From positions 124,001 to 188,000 of the forward strand of contig NZ_SNZW01000018.1 in the NCBI RefSeq assembly GCF_004364175.1: 64,000 bases of DNA, read 5' to 3'. This document shows positions 43,411 through 54,178 of the stretch, piece by piece. The notes under the pieces were generated by a model. That model did not search any database, was not told the DNA's origin, and worked only from the letters and a program-made list of their open reading frames with translations. The position numbers were made by a program, and so were the translations under genes. Every line of letters begins with the position of its first letter. Position 1 is the first letter of the stretch. This stretch comes from Maribacter caenipelagi (lineage in GTDB: Bacteria > Bacteroidota > Bacteroidia > Flavobacteriales > Flavobacteriaceae).

Positions 43411-44526
43411 ATGAACGTTAAGGACTTTACATATTTTCTAGAACATCCTACCAAAGTGGTAGAACCTATACATACAAAACACCTAGAAGATATTATTGCT
43501 GAATATCCTTATTTTCAAGCTGCACGAGCATTACACTTAAAGGGATTAAAAAATCTAAATAGCTACAAATATAACAAAGCACTTAAAGTAACCGCTGCTT
43601 ACACTACAGACAGAGATGTACTTTTTGAGTTTATAACCTCTAAAGATTTTTTGCAATATGATGGTGATATCTCAAAAGAGAATATCGTAGCATCAGAAAG
43701 TAAAGAAGAGATTGAACAAGTTAAAAAAACGGAAGAAATCGCAGAAGACAATCATATTGAGATTATTAAAGAAGCAGAAGAAGTAATTGAAATTGAAGCC
43801 GAAATCGAAACTGAGGATTCAATTTCAGAAGATGAGATTATAGATATAGAAGAAAATGATTATCCTATAAGTGAAACAGCTGTAGTATCTTTAATTACGG
43901 CATCTGAAGACAAGCCCCTTCCACAAGATGAACATGATGCAGACCAAATACTAGATCCAGAGTTATTTCAAACTAAAAACCCTGAAAATACCGAAGAAGA
44001 AGATGCACTTGATATAGGTAAGCCCTTAACTTTCGATGCCAAAGAGAAATATTCTTTTTCTGAATGGTTAAATCTCGCATCTAAAAAACCATTAGAAGAG
44101 CCTGAAGAAGATATTTCTGAGCCTCAAGGAGAAATTATTGACCAACAACCCGCGGTAAGAGAAAGTAACATTAAAAAGACAGTACAAAAGGTAGAGGACC
44201 TAAAAGTAACTCAGAAGCCTATCAGAAAACCTAAGGTTAAAAGTGAAGTAATTAAAAAGAAATATGACCGTATAGATAAGTTTATAGCTTCAAACCCTAA
44301 AATAGTTCCTACAGAGCAGAGTACCGTTATTGATATTTCAAAATCCTCAAAAATAGACCATAATGAGTTGATGACAGAGACTTTAGCGAGGGTATATCTT
44401 GAACAAAAAAAGTATAAAAATGCAATTCAGGCTTACAAAATTTTAATTTTGAAATATCCAGAAAAAAGTAGTTTCTTTGCAGACCGAATTAAAGCGGTAG
44501 AAAAATTACGAAAAGATAATAAATAA
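43411..44526 (+). CDS. Acidic protein with C-terminal TPR-like pair
   Basis: This 371-residue cytosolic protein has a conserved N-terminal region (KDFTYFLEHPTKVVEPIHTKHLEDIIAEYPYFQAARALHLKGLKNLNSYKYNKALKVTAAYTTDRDVLFEFI). A low-complexity Glu-rich middle follows (about 100-270), and it ends with a TPR-like helix pair ETLARVYLEQKKYKNAIQAYKILILKYPEKSSFFADRIKAVEKL. A TTG 12 bases upstream overlaps lptE, but the ATG at 43411 is preferred. It is a conserved companion of lptE and secG in Flavobacteriaceae; its function is unknown. Confidence 0.8.
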   Translation: MNVKDFTYFLEHPTKVVEPIHTKHLEDIIAEYPYFQAARALHLKGLKNLNSYKYNKALKVTAAYTTDRDVLFEFITSKDFLQYDGDISKENIVASESKEEIEQVKKTEEIAEDNHIEIIKEAEEVIEIEAEIETEDSISEDEIIDIEENDYPISETAVVSLITASEDKPLPQDEHDADQILDPELFQTKNPENTEEEDALDIGKPLTFDAKEKYSFSEWLNLASKKPLEEPEEDISEPQGEIIDQQPAVRESNIKKTVQKVEDLKVTQKPIRKPKVKSEVIKKKYDRIDKFIASNPKIVPTEQSTVIDISKSSKIDHNELMTETLARVYLEQKKYKNAIQAYKILILKYPEKSSFFADRIKAVEKLRKDNK

Positions 44527-44532
44527 TTTAGA

Positions 44533-44892
44533 ATGAGTACATTTTCAATTTTCCTAATACTTATCATTGTCGTTTGCTTATTGTTAGTATTAGTGATAAT
44601 GGTACAGAATCCAAAAGGTGGCGGACTTTCTTCTTCTTTTGGTGGAGGAGGCAACCAAGTTGTTGGTGGAGTTAAAAAAACAGGTGACTTTTTAGATAAA
44701 AGTACATGGACTCTAGCTGGTTTATTAATCGTTTTAATCTTAGCATCTAACGTTGCCCTTAAAGGTAATTATGGTGAAGTAGATTCAAAATTATTACAAG
44801 GTGACGATATCGAAACTGTAGTGCCAGAAACACTGCCAGATGCAGTAACACCTCCTGTAACTAATGATGCTACGCCTTCAGATAGTTTATAA
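44533..44892 (+). CDS. secG: SecG, preprotein translocase subunit
   Basis: This 119-residue protein has two transmembrane helices (about 4-23 and 60-78) joined by the signature VIMVQNPKGGGLSSSFGGGGNQVVGGVKKTGDFLDKSTW. An acidic, Pro/Thr-rich tail follows, common in Bacteroidota SecG. It assists SecYEG-dependent export. It ends with the terminator at 44915-44946, so it closes the sigma-54 activator-lptE-TPR-secG transcript. Confidence 0.94.
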   Translation: MSTFSIFLILIIVVCLLLVLVIMVQNPKGGGLSSSFGGGGNQVVGGVKKTGDFLDKSTWTLAGLLIVLILASNVALKGNYGEVDSKLLQGDDIETVVPETLPDAVTPPVTNDATPSDSL

Positions 44893-44914
44893 AGTTAATA
44901 CCACATTATATTTA

Positions 44915-44946
44915 AATGCCAGCTTGTCATAAGCTGGCATTTTTTG
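44915..44946 (+). terminator. Terminator after secG
   Basis: AATGCCAGCTT and AAGCTGGCATT form an 11-base stem (44915-44941) with a GTCAT loop, followed by a run of T. It separates secG from groS. Confidence 0.88.
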
Positions 44947-44972
44947 TTTACAATTTGTCAGGAAAAAGGCAA

Positions 44973-44988
44973 TGGCATAATTTCTGCC
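44973..44988 (+). promoter_or_regulatory. Candidate sigma-54 promoter of groS-groL
   Basis: The sequence TGGCATAATTTCTGC has GG at 44974-44975 and GC at 44986-44987, exactly ten bases apart, as the -24/-12 elements of sigma-54 promoters require. It lies about 60 bases ahead of the groS ATG at 45034. No CIRCE element (TTAGCACTC-N9-GAGTGCTAA) is present. A sigma-54 activator is encoded about 3 kb upstream, but a link between the two is inferred. Confidence 0.55.
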
Positions 44989-45033
44989 TTTATATTACCA
45001 CGAAACTAAAAATCAATTTAAAAATTAATAATT

Positions 45034-45312
45034 ATGGCTAAAGTTAATATCAAACCATTGGCAGACCGAGTTCTTATCGAGCCGATGGCAGCTGAAACTA
45101 AGACTGCGTCTGGACTTTATATTCCTGATACTGCAAAAGAGAAACCACAGAAAGGTAAAGTTGTAGCCGTGGGTCCTGGAACAAAAGATGACAGTGTTAC
45201 CGTTAAAGTTGGCGATACCGTTCTTTACGGAAAATATGCCGGAACTGAATTGAAGTTAGAAGGTACAGATTACTTGATGATGAGAGAAAGTGATATTCTT
45301 GCTATTATCTAA
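45034..45312 (+). CDS. groS: GroES co-chaperonin
   Basis: This 92-residue protein has the Cpn10 fold: [44 protein letters not shown], the mobile loop [10 protein letters not shown], and [33 protein letters not shown]. It caps the GroEL cavity in folding. groL follows after 118 bases. Confidence 0.97.
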   Translation: MAKVNIKPLADRVLIEPMAAETKTASGLYIPDTAKEKPQKGKVVAVGPGTKDDSVTVKVGDTVLYGKYAGTELKLEGTDYLMMRESDILAII

Positions 45313-45418
45313 AAATAGCAATTGGCAATTTGGCTCTTAGCCATTTGCCATTAATTTTTCAATTAAAAAACTAATAATTTACTTGACCTGCCGCAACAAA
45401 CGAAAGGTCAATATTTAA

Positions 45419-47062
<1,644 letters not shown>

Positions 47063-47115
47063 TGGCGAGCCGCGACAGGCAATTATTAGCTTGTTTGCGG
47101 AAATACATTAAATTT

Positions 47116-47154
47116 AAAGCTGCACTTGAAATTTTCAAGTGCAGCTTTTTTTTA
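47116..47154 (+). terminator. Terminator after groL
   Basis: AAAGCTGCACTTGAAA and TTTCAAGTGCAGCTTT form a perfect 16-base stem around a single T (47116-47148), followed by a run of T (47146-47153). It lies about 54 bases past the groL stop. Confidence 0.92.
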
Positions 47155-47170
47155 TACGTATCCCAACAAA

Positions 47171-47204
47171 AAAACCACCTTCTTTATTTACAGAAGGTGG
47201 TTTT
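47171..47204 (-). terminator. Terminator after the Lys/Ala-rich small gene
   Basis: AAAACCACCTTCT and AGAAGGTGGTTTT form a 13-base stem (47171-47204) with an eight-base loop, followed on the reverse strand by TTTTTTTG. It serves the reverse-strand gene ending at 47245. A further perfect hairpin, ATTGCCTT-CTA-AAGGCAAT (47219-47237), lies between that gene and the terminator. Confidence 0.85.
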
Positions 47205-47244
47205 ATCGTCCAAATGGTATTGCCTTCTAAAGGCAATTACTTGA

Positions 47245-47343
47245 CTACTTCTTTTTAGGAGCAGCTTTCGGAGCAGCCTTTTTTCCAGCTTTTGCCGGAG
47301 AAGGTTTTGCAGCTGGTTTCCCTGCTGATTTTGCTTGTGCCAT
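47245..47343 (-). CDS. Tiny Lys/Ala/Pro-rich basic protein (histone H1-like tail)
   Basis: The reverse strand from the ATG at 47343 to the TAG at 47245 gives 32 residues: MAQAKSAGKPAAKPSPAKAG followed by KKAAPKAAPKKK. It is composed almost only of Lys, Ala, Pro, Ser and Gly. This composition is like the C-terminal tails of histone H1-type DNA-binding proteins, although no globular domain is present. It has its own hairpin terminator at 47171-47204. It lies alone between groL and the copper cluster on the reverse strand. Nucleic-acid binding is inferred from charge only. Confidence 0.72.
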   Translation of the reverse strand: MAQAKSAGKPAAKPSPAKAGKKAAPKAAPKKK

Positions 47344-47477
47344 TGTTATAGAATTTAAAATAAATCTATAGCTAATGTATTTCAGATTTTGATTCGTGAT
47401 AATCTCGTTGGCAAAAAATTAACTAAAATTTTTTAACCGATTTTCAACTCGAAACTACAACCGAATAAAAGCAGCTA

Positions 47478-47846
47478 TTACTGCTTATTTTCATGATGTT
47501 GTCCGTCATCAGAATTATCTTCTCTGTATAAACAACAAGGGTGAACACTATTATAAGCTTCATCTGTTGCCTTCAATTCTTTGGTGTCATGACCTACCGC
47601 AACTATTGCTGTTTTAATCTTCATTGCATCGGTTTTACGCTCATCCATAATTACAGCTAATTGATGTGTAGGTATATCCCAATTTGCATACTTTACCCCC
47701 TTGACATTTAAAGCAGCCTCTTCTATACGCTCTTTACACATGGCACACCTACCATTAACGTCAAAAGTCATTTTCTTGTTCTTGTCTTGCGCATATGTTA
47801 CAACTGCTATAAGCATCATTGCTATTGATAAAATCGTTGTTTTCAT
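47478..47846 (-). CDS. Secreted HMA-domain metal-binding protein
   Basis: This 122-residue protein has a signal peptide (MKTTILSIAMMLIAVVTYA-Q) and one heavy-metal-associated domain with CAMC (C34, C37) in DVNGRCAMCKERIEEAALNVKGVKYANWDIPTHQLAV. It then has VGHDTKELKATDEAYNSVHPCCLYRE with a second Cys pair and ends in a His-containing tail (DDGQHHENKQ). It closes the copper cluster and is 22 bases after the TonB-dependent receptor gene. It resembles the second half of the double-HMA protein at 53528. A periplasmic copper chaperone role is inferred. Confidence 0.87.
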   Translation of the reverse strand: MKTTILSIAMMLIAVVTYAQDKNKKMTFDVNGRCAMCKERIEEAALNVKGVKYANWDIPTHQLAVIMDERKTDAMKIKTAIVAVGHDTKELKATDEAYNSVHPCCLYREDNSDDGQHHENKQ

Positions 47847-47867
47847 TCTTAGTATATTAATTGTTTG

Positions 47868-50132
47868 TTATTGAATTTTAAATCTGAATCCGCCATAAAA
47901 CATTCTTCCCATAATTGGTGCGAACACTATAGTAGTATCAAAATTTGGACCAAAAGAATTATCAGCCCCCAATACCGGATTGGCTTGCTGTTCTCCTGTT
48001 AAATTTTCACTACCTATATACAGCTCAAAATTCTTCGAGAACACCTTGGTTATTTGAGCGTTCATAAGATTATATGGAAAGGAATAATCTCCTAATTGAT
48101 ACTCAACAGGATTGCTACTTGTATCTGGTAGTCGTTGCTCACCCATACTGTGCAGGGTGTAATCAAACTTCCACTGTGCTCCATTCTCCTTCGCTTCCGT
48201 TTCATATCCTAGGTTAATAAAAAAGCGATTTTGAGCCAATAACGGCTTTTGAAGGTTTCCTGTTCTGTAATCTGTTGATACATCATAAAACTTATATGAA
48301 GTTCTAAAACTTAAACGGGTTAAAAGCTCGTAATTCAATTCTATCTGAAAACTCTTGGCACTACTATTTCCATCTAAATTATAAAAAGAAACCTCTTGCG
48401 GATTTTCCCAATCTACTACAATCTGATTTTTAAAATCAGTAATGTAATAATCAAATGAAATATCTCCTTTTTTATTTAAAAAATTGAATCCCTGTAAAAA
48501 GCTTACTCCATAATTCCAAGCATCTTCTGGATTTAAACCATATACACTACCACCAGTATCTTCAATATTAATTTGCCTTGCAGATGCAAACAACTGCTGA
48601 TTCTCAGCAAAAATATTTGCAGCTCGTTTACCTCTACCAAACGATCCTCTTAAACTTCCTTTTTCCCAAGGGGTATATCTAATATGAAATCTAGGCGTTA
48701 CAAAAGTTCCCAATCTATTATGATTGTCTACACGTAACCCTGCGGTTAAACTCACTTTCTCCAAGTTCTCATAACTATATTCTAAAAAAGCCCCTACAGA
48801 GGTGTCTTCTCTTGAATAATCTGTAGCCGTCACCATTTCATCATAACCATCATAAGCGAAGGTTATACCGGTCTTAAACTTATTTCTGGTATCACCAATA
48901 ATGGAATTAAATAACAGGTTGCTATAGATACTTTCATGATTGATATCATACGTTCTTAAACCAAAATATGAATCTTGTTTATGAAAACTATATGAAGTTT
49001 GAAATCCGAAGCTTTGAAATGGAAGCTCTGGATAAACATAGCCTAGTTTTAATGACGTATCAAACCTGCGAGTATTAATTTCACTTCCCCATACCTCGGC
49101 TCCGCCCAGTAATCTATTACTACCATCAACTCTATCTGTAGCCGGATTAAAATCTACTTGTCCAACTTGCTTTTCATCATTTAAAAAACGGACATTAAAG
49201 AAACTGACAAATCCTTTTACCGCATCTTGATATTGCCAACGGTTCATCACATTTATTTGCTCTCCTAATGGCGCATCTAAAAACCCATCTTTATTATTAT
49301 CTTCTTTTTGACTTCTGGTATTTCCATGTATATACAACCCTGTACTCCATTTGTCCGTCAACTTTCTATTAAAGTGGGTATTCAGTTCATAACGACCATT
49401 CTGGTTGGCATAGCCGTTCACAAAAATTGCATTATCCGTCAAAGGTTTCACCAACTCTGTATTTATTTGTCCTGATATACTTTCGTAACCATTAACCACA
49501 CTACCTGCACCTTTGGTTATTTGAATACTCTCTATCCAAGTACCCGGTGTAAATGTTAATCCGTATGCCTGTGAAGCGCCGCGAACCATAGGTATATTTT
49601 CTTGGGTAATCAATAAATACGGACTCGTTAAACCTAACATCTGTATTTGTTTGGTACCGGTTAATCCGTCAGATAGATTTACATCAATAGAAGGATTGGT
49701 CTCAAAGCTCTCAGCCAAATTACAACAAGCAGCCTTCAACAATTCTGCACTATTTACCGTGATAACATTCTGTGGACTGAAATACGTTTTCTGTATTGCA
49801 TCTCGCTCTTGTTGTACCACAACCTCATCTAATTCATTAGATGGTTTTAAAATTACCCGAATTGTCTTTGGTTCATTTATAGTTAATGTATCAGTTTCAA
49901 AACCCACATAACTAATTATCAATTTATTAAATTCCTTTTTAAACGGAATTGAAAATTTACCGTCAAAATCTGTCACGACTCCCGTTTGGGAATCTTGCCA
50001 GTACACATTTGCTCCAGATAGACTTAAGGCATTAGCGCCCTCAGAATCTAAAACTACCCCTTCTACTTTCTCTTGCGAAGAAGCCAGCCCAGATAGCAAA
50101 GTCATTAATATTATGATGATATATTTATTCAT
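47868..50132 (-). CDS. TonB-dependent receptor with Cys-pair plug, copper cluster
   Basis: This 754-residue outer-membrane receptor has a signal peptide (1-19), a CarboxypepD_reg-like domain (about 22-97: VEGVVLDSEGANALSLSGANVYW...FEVTLTINEP-like strand end), a plug from about 105, and a barrel of about 22 strands ending in FGGFRFKIQ-like GGFRFKIQ. The plug reads ELLKAACCNLAESFETNPSIDVNLSDGLTG with adjacent cysteines C136/C137, which may bind metal. It sits between copA and the single-HMA gene. Uptake of a copper-bound ligand is inferred from neighbours only. Confidence 0.87.
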   Translation of the reverse strand: MNKYIIIILMTLLSGLASSQEKVEGVVLDSEGANALSLSGANVYWQDSQTGVVTDFDGKFSIPFKKEFNKLIISYVGFETDTLTINEPKTIRVILKPSNELDEVVVQQERDAIQKTYFSPQNVITVNSAELLKAACCNLAESFETNPSIDVNLSDGLTGTKQIQMLGLTSPYLLITQENIPMVRGASQAYGLTFTPGTWIESIQITKGAGSVVNGYESISGQINTELVKPLTDNAIFVNGYANQNGRYELNTHFNRKLTDKWSTGLYIHGNTRSQKEDNNKDGFLDAPLGEQINVMNRWQYQDAVKGFVSFFNVRFLNDEKQVGQVDFNPATDRVDGSNRLLGGAEVWGSEINTRRFDTSLKLGYVYPELPFQSFGFQTSYSFHKQDSYFGLRTYDINHESIYSNLLFNSIIGDTRNKFKTGITFAYDGYDEMVTATDYSREDTSVGAFLEYSYENLEKVSLTAGLRVDNHNRLGTFVTPRFHIRYTPWEKGSLRGSFGRGKRAANIFAENQQLFASARQINIEDTGGSVYGLNPEDAWNYGVSFLQGFNFLNKKGDISFDYYITDFKNQIVVDWENPQEVSFYNLDGNSSAKSFQIELNYELLTRLSFRTSYKFYDVSTDYRTGNLQKPLLAQNRFFINLGYETEAKENGAQWKFDYTLHSMGEQRLPDTSSNPVEYQLGDYSFPYNLMNAQITKVFSKNFELYIGSENLTGEQQANPVLGADNSFGPNFDTTIVFAPIMGRMFYGGFRFKIQ

Positions 50133-50152
50133 TAATTTTTTATTCGATTTGA

Positions 50153-52645
50153 TTAATCAATTTTTGCCGCCCGTAACCGCAATGCATTTGCAATCACTGA
50201 AACAGAACTAAAACTCATAGCCAAAGCGGCAATCATAGGAGAAAGCAACAATCCGAAAAATGGATATAAAACCCCTGCAGCAACAGGGATACCAACGGTA
50301 TTATAAATCAGTGCAAAAAATAAATTCTCCTTGATGTTTTTCATTACCGCCTTACTCAAGTTGTGTGCTTTTACGATACCTTGCAAATCACCTTTGACCA
50401 GCGTAATTGACGCACTCTCAATGGCAACATCTGTACCTGTACCCATGGCAATACCTACATCACTTTTTGCCAATGCAGGTGCATCATTTATACCATCGCC
50501 GGCAACAGCTACTTTTTTACCTTCTGACTGCAAACGTTCTACTTCTGATAGCTTGTCTTGAGGAAGCATACCCGCTTTAAAATCTGCTAAATTCAAATAA
50601 TCAGCAACAGCCTTTGCCGTATCATAATTATCACCTGTTAACATGATTACCGAAATACCAGATTTCTGAAGTGCTTCAATTGTCTTTTTACTAGTCTCTT
50701 TGATTTTATCTCCTATTGCCACAAAACCTACGGCATTACCATCAATAGCTAAATATGAGACTGTTTTACCTTGCTTTTGATGCGCAGCAACGACTACTTG
50801 TAAATTTTCAGGAATAGTCACTGTAGCCTCACCCATCATTTTATCATTTCCTAAAACAACAGATTCTCCATTAATTTTACCAGAAACACCCATACCCGTG
50901 ATAGAATTGAAATCATCAACCTTTAATACATCTACACCTTGAGATGTCCCGTAATTTACGGTGGCATCTGCCAATGGGTGCTCACTTAGCTGATTTAAAG
51001 AAACGATATACTGCAGCACTTTTTCGGTATCAATATCAGCAATGCTTCCTACTTTTTCTACTGATGGTTTCCCCTCGGTTATAGTTCCTGTTTTATCTAC
51101 AATTAGGGTGTCAACTTTATCCATTCGTTCAAGCGCTTCTGCATTCTTAATCAACACACCAGATCGGGCTCCTTTACCCACACCTACCATTACTGACATC
51201 GGTGTAGCCAAACCTAATGCGCACGGACAAGCAATAATCAAAACTGCAATGGCATTTACCAACGCATATACATAAGCGGGATTAGGACCAAAAATGACCC
51301 AAACCAAAAAGGTTACAATAGAAATTAGGACAACTGCTGGTACAAAAAAACTAGATATTTTATCTGCTAATTTTTGAATAGGTGCCTGACTACGACTAGC
51401 CTTGTTCACCATGTCGATGATTTGCGACAAGAGCATATCTGCACCTACTTTCTCTGCAGTCATTACAAAAGAGCCCTTACCGTTAATAGTACCTGAGCTT
51501 ATCGCATCGCCGACTACTTTTTGAACCGGAACGGGTTCACCAGTAATCATTGATTCATCGACCGTGCTTTCACCTTCATAAATACTTCCATCTACAGGTA
51601 TTTTATCACCTGGTTTTACGCGAAGTAAATCTCCTTTTATAATCTGATCAATAGAAATGCTCTCTTCTTTACCGTCTACAATCTTAATAGCTTTATTAGG
51701 CGCCAATTTCAACAATTCTTTTACTGCAGAATTCGTTTTACTATGTGCTCGGGCTTCTAATAGCTGACCGAAAAGTACTAGGGTTAAAATCACCGTTGCC
51801 GCTTCAAAATAAACATGCACAGTACCTTGGTCTGTTTTAAATTGTGCCGGAAAAAAATCGGGTACCAAAATGGCAAACACACTAAACAACCACGCCACGC
51901 CAGCACCAATACCAATCAATGTAAACATATTTAAATTCCATGTTTTTACCGATCGATAGGCACGTTCAAAAAACATCCATGTTGCATAAAACACCACAGG
52001 TATCGATAATACAAATTGCACCCAATTCCAGTATTTTAAACTCAAGATATTTTGAAGCGGATTACCAGGTATCATCTCTGACATTGCAATTAGAAAGATG
52101 GGCAATGTAAAACCGACTGCTATTTTAAACTTATCTAGAAGTTTCTTATAACTCTTTTCTTCAGCTGAAATACCTGCTTGCTTCTGAACCAAATCCATAC
52201 CACAAATAGGACAATCACCAGGTTCATCACTAATTACCTCGGGATGCATTGGGCACGTATACTCTTGCCCTTTATTTGTTGTAGCGCTCGCCTCTTCGAC
52301 CAAATCCATACCACAAACTGGGCAATCGCCAGGTTCTTCATATGTTTTTTCTCCTTCGCAATGCATAGGGCAGTAAAAAGTACCATTACCATTCTCGACC
52401 GTCTTTGATTTTGTAGCCTCATGTACATGAGCACCGAGTTCATGGATGGAATAATGCCCACCATCAGCTATCATAGCCGCTTGTAAACTTTTTAAGGGAA
52501 TTTCATTATCCATTTCCAATACGGCTTCTGCGCTATCTAAATTTACAGTAGCACTTTTTATTCCTTTTACGGCAGCCAAGGTTTGCTCTACATGGCTTCT
52601 ACACCCGTTACAGGTCATACCCATAATGGTATATGTATGTTTCAT
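50153..52645 (-). CDS. copA: Copper-translocating P-type ATPase
   Basis: This 830-residue P1B ATPase has an N-terminal HMA domain ([15 protein letters not shown]12/C15). Two heavy-metal-binding units follow, of the form [25 protein letters not shown] and [23 protein letters not shown]. The core has the TGE segment MITGEPVPV, the metal channel [10 protein letters not shown], phosphorylation [15 protein letters not shown] and [10 protein letters not shown]. Eight membrane helices are expected. It exports Cu(I) from the cytosol. No other copper pump is in the window. Confidence 0.96.
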   Translation of the reverse strand: MKHTYTIMGMTCNGCRSHVEQTLAAVKGIKSATVNLDSAEAVLEMDNEIPLKSLQAAMIADGGHYSIHELGAHVHEATKSKTVENGNGTFYCPMHCEGEKTYEEPGDCPVCGMDLVEEASATTNKGQEYTCPMHPEVISDEPGDCPICGMDLVQKQAGISAEEKSYKKLLDKFKIAVGFTLPIFLIAMSEMIPGNPLQNILSLKYWNWVQFVLSIPVVFYATWMFFERAYRSVKTWNLNMFTLIGIGAGVAWLFSVFAILVPDFFPAQFKTDQGTVHVYFEAATVILTLVLFGQLLEARAHSKTNSAVKELLKLAPNKAIKIVDGKEESISIDQIIKGDLLRVKPGDKIPVDGSIYEGESTVDESMITGEPVPVQKVVGDAISSGTINGKGSFVMTAEKVGADMLLSQIIDMVNKASRSQAPIQKLADKISSFFVPAVVLISIVTFLVWVIFGPNPAYVYALVNAIAVLIIACPCALGLATPMSVMVGVGKGARSGVLIKNAEALERMDKVDTLIVDKTGTITEGKPSVEKVGSIADIDTEKVLQYIVSLNQLSEHPLADATVNYGTSQGVDVLKVDDFNSITGMGVSGKINGESVVLGNDKMMGEATVTIPENLQVVVAAHQKQGKTVSYLAIDGNAVGFVAIGDKIKETSKKTIEALQKSGISVIMLTGDNYDTAKAVADYLNLADFKAGMLPQDKLSEVERLQSEGKKVAVAGDGINDAPALAKSDVGIAMGTGTDVAIESASITLVKGDLQGIVKAHNLSKAVMKNIKENLFFALIYNTVGIPVAAGVLYPFFGLLLSPMIAALAMSFSSVSVIANALRLRAAKID

Positions 52646-52703
52646 ATGTTGTCTCTCATTAAATTAATCATACCTGAAAAAAGCACAGGACCAACAACTC
52701 ATC

Positions 52704-53531
52704 TTACTTTTCAATAGGCTGCTTATCAAAAACATTAAGTTTTCCATTTCTGTAGTTGATCACATATAGCTTCTTATCTTTCAACATCATATCCGTAGGT
52801 TTTTCTATCTGATCTCTTAAGACTTGTAATAATTTACCTGCTTTATCAAAAACCAATACACGGTCGTTTTCAAAATCAGTGACGAATACTTCTTTCTCAG
52901 CAACAAAAATTCCTGTTGCCGCATTCATTTTTTCATCTTGCCCCATCATTTGAACAAAGCCCCCTTTTTTATCAAATACCTGAACACGATTATTATAAGC
53001 GTCGGCCACCCAAATTTTATCGTTTGTGATTTGAACATCGGTAGGGTAGTAAAACTCCCCTTGCGCTTTCCCTTCTTTACCAAATGAAATCCAATTTACA
53101 CCATCAAAATAGAGAATACGGTTATTATAAAAATCTGCAATGGCACGTTCATTATTAAAAACGGAAACTCCCGCGGGGGCATCTAAAGAATCGGTAAGTT
53201 GCATTACAAATCTCCCTTTTTTATCAACGGTTTCAACCACATCTTTTCCGTACTGTGGAATAAATAGGGTTTCCTCAATTGCATCAATATGCATGGGCCG
53301 ATCCAGCGAATCAATCGTTTCTGTGATTTGGCCTTCCTTATCAATTTTAACCAAACGGTTATGATCGCCATCAGAAAGCCAGATAGCACCATTCACTTGA
53401 GATAAGCCAATTGGATTCACCCCATCCAACTGAATGGTTTTGGATAACACCCATTCTTTAGGAACAATTTCTTTTTCTTTACAAGCCGATGCAAAGACTA
53501 AACCGATCAATATAATTATACTTTGCCTCAT
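52704..53531 (-). CDS. NHL-repeat beta-propeller lipoprotein
   Basis: This 275-residue lipoprotein has lipobox VFASAC (Cys17) and several NHL-type repeats (INGAIWLSDGDHNRLVKIDKEGQI, NRILYFDGVNWISFGKEGKAQGEFYYPTDVQI, DKIWVADAYNNRVQVFDKKGGFVQM, KEVFVTDFENDRVLVFDKAGKLLQV). It would form a six-bladed propeller in the periplasm. The role in the copper cluster is unknown. Its ATG overlaps the upstream double-HMA stop by four bases, so the two are translated together. Confidence 0.83.
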   Translation of the reverse strand: MRQSIIILIGLVFASACKEKEIVPKEWVLSKTIQLDGVNPIGLSQVNGAIWLSDGDHNRLVKIDKEGQITETIDSLDRPMHIDAIEETLFIPQYGKDVVETVDKKGRFVMQLTDSLDAPAGVSVFNNERAIADFYNNRILYFDGVNWISFGKEGKAQGEFYYPTDVQITNDKIWVADAYNNRVQVFDKKGGFVQMMGQDEKMNAATGIFVAEKEVFVTDFENDRVLVFDKAGKLLQVLRDQIEKPTDMMLKDKKLYVINYRNGKLNVFDKQPIEK

Positions 53532-54160
53532 TTTTTATAGCTTAAACGTTCGTACTTACAACAGGCCGGTAAATTTCCATAATCATCTGTATGTGCTTTG
53601 TGGTTTTTGGTGTCATGACCTGCAACCGCTACTTCCTTTTCAACATTTTCCAAGGAAGTTAATTCCGCATCAAAAGAAACCTTCATGATTTTTGTATCCT
53701 TATCCCAAGAAACGTCAGTAACACCGTTTACCGATGCTGCCGCCTTGGTAATTCTAGCCTCGCACATGGCACAATTTCCTGCCACCATTACGTTTTTAGT
53801 TACCGCACCTTCTGTTTTTTGCATCATTGCCGCTGCCGATGATTCTTCAAATGTACCATTGGCACGCTCCACTTTAGCCGTTACTGGCGTGTACCCCGCT
53901 TTTTCAACTTGTTTTTCTACATCACCTAAGGTCAATGCTTTTTCCGCTGGATAAGAAAAACTAAAGTCGCCTGTTTCTATATCTATCTTTACATTCTTTA
54001 TCCCTTTAAATTCCTTGAACTTTTTTTCAAGTCCGTATGCACAAAAGGGACAACCTAGTCCGTCTACCTGCACCATAAACTTATCCTTACCTTCTTGCGC
54101 AGTAGCTCCAAACACTACCGCGAACATTATTAACACCGAAACTATTATTGATTTTTTCAT
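53528..54160 (-). CDS. Secreted double-HMA protein
   Basis: This 210-residue protein has a signal peptide (1-21) and two heavy-metal domains. The first has GCPFC (C37, C40) and the second GNCAMC (C130, C133). Both are linked by a Ser/Ala-rich segment (FEESSAAAMMQKTEGA). The tail GHDTKNHKAHTDDYGNLPACCKYERL carries an extra Cys pair and matches the tail of the single-HMA protein at 47478. It is a probable copper carrier of the periplasm, second or third gene of the cluster. Confidence 0.88.
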   Translation of the reverse strand: MKKSIIVSVLIMFAVVFGATAQEGKDKFMVQVDGLGCPFCAYGLEKKFKEFKGIKNVKIDIETGDFSFSYPAEKALTLGDVEKQVEKAGYTPVTAKVERANGTFEESSAAAMMQKTEGAVTKNVMVAGNCAMCEARITKAAASVNGVTDVSWDKDTKIMKVSFDAELTSLENVEKEVAVAGHDTKNHKAHTDDYGNLPACCKYERLSYKK

Positions 54161-54178
54161 TATTGTATATTTTAATTT

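Noticed and set aside
44941-45033. CIRCE element in front of groS
   Set aside because: The TTAGCACTC-N9-GAGTGCTAA inverted repeat is absent; only the sigma-54-like element is visible.
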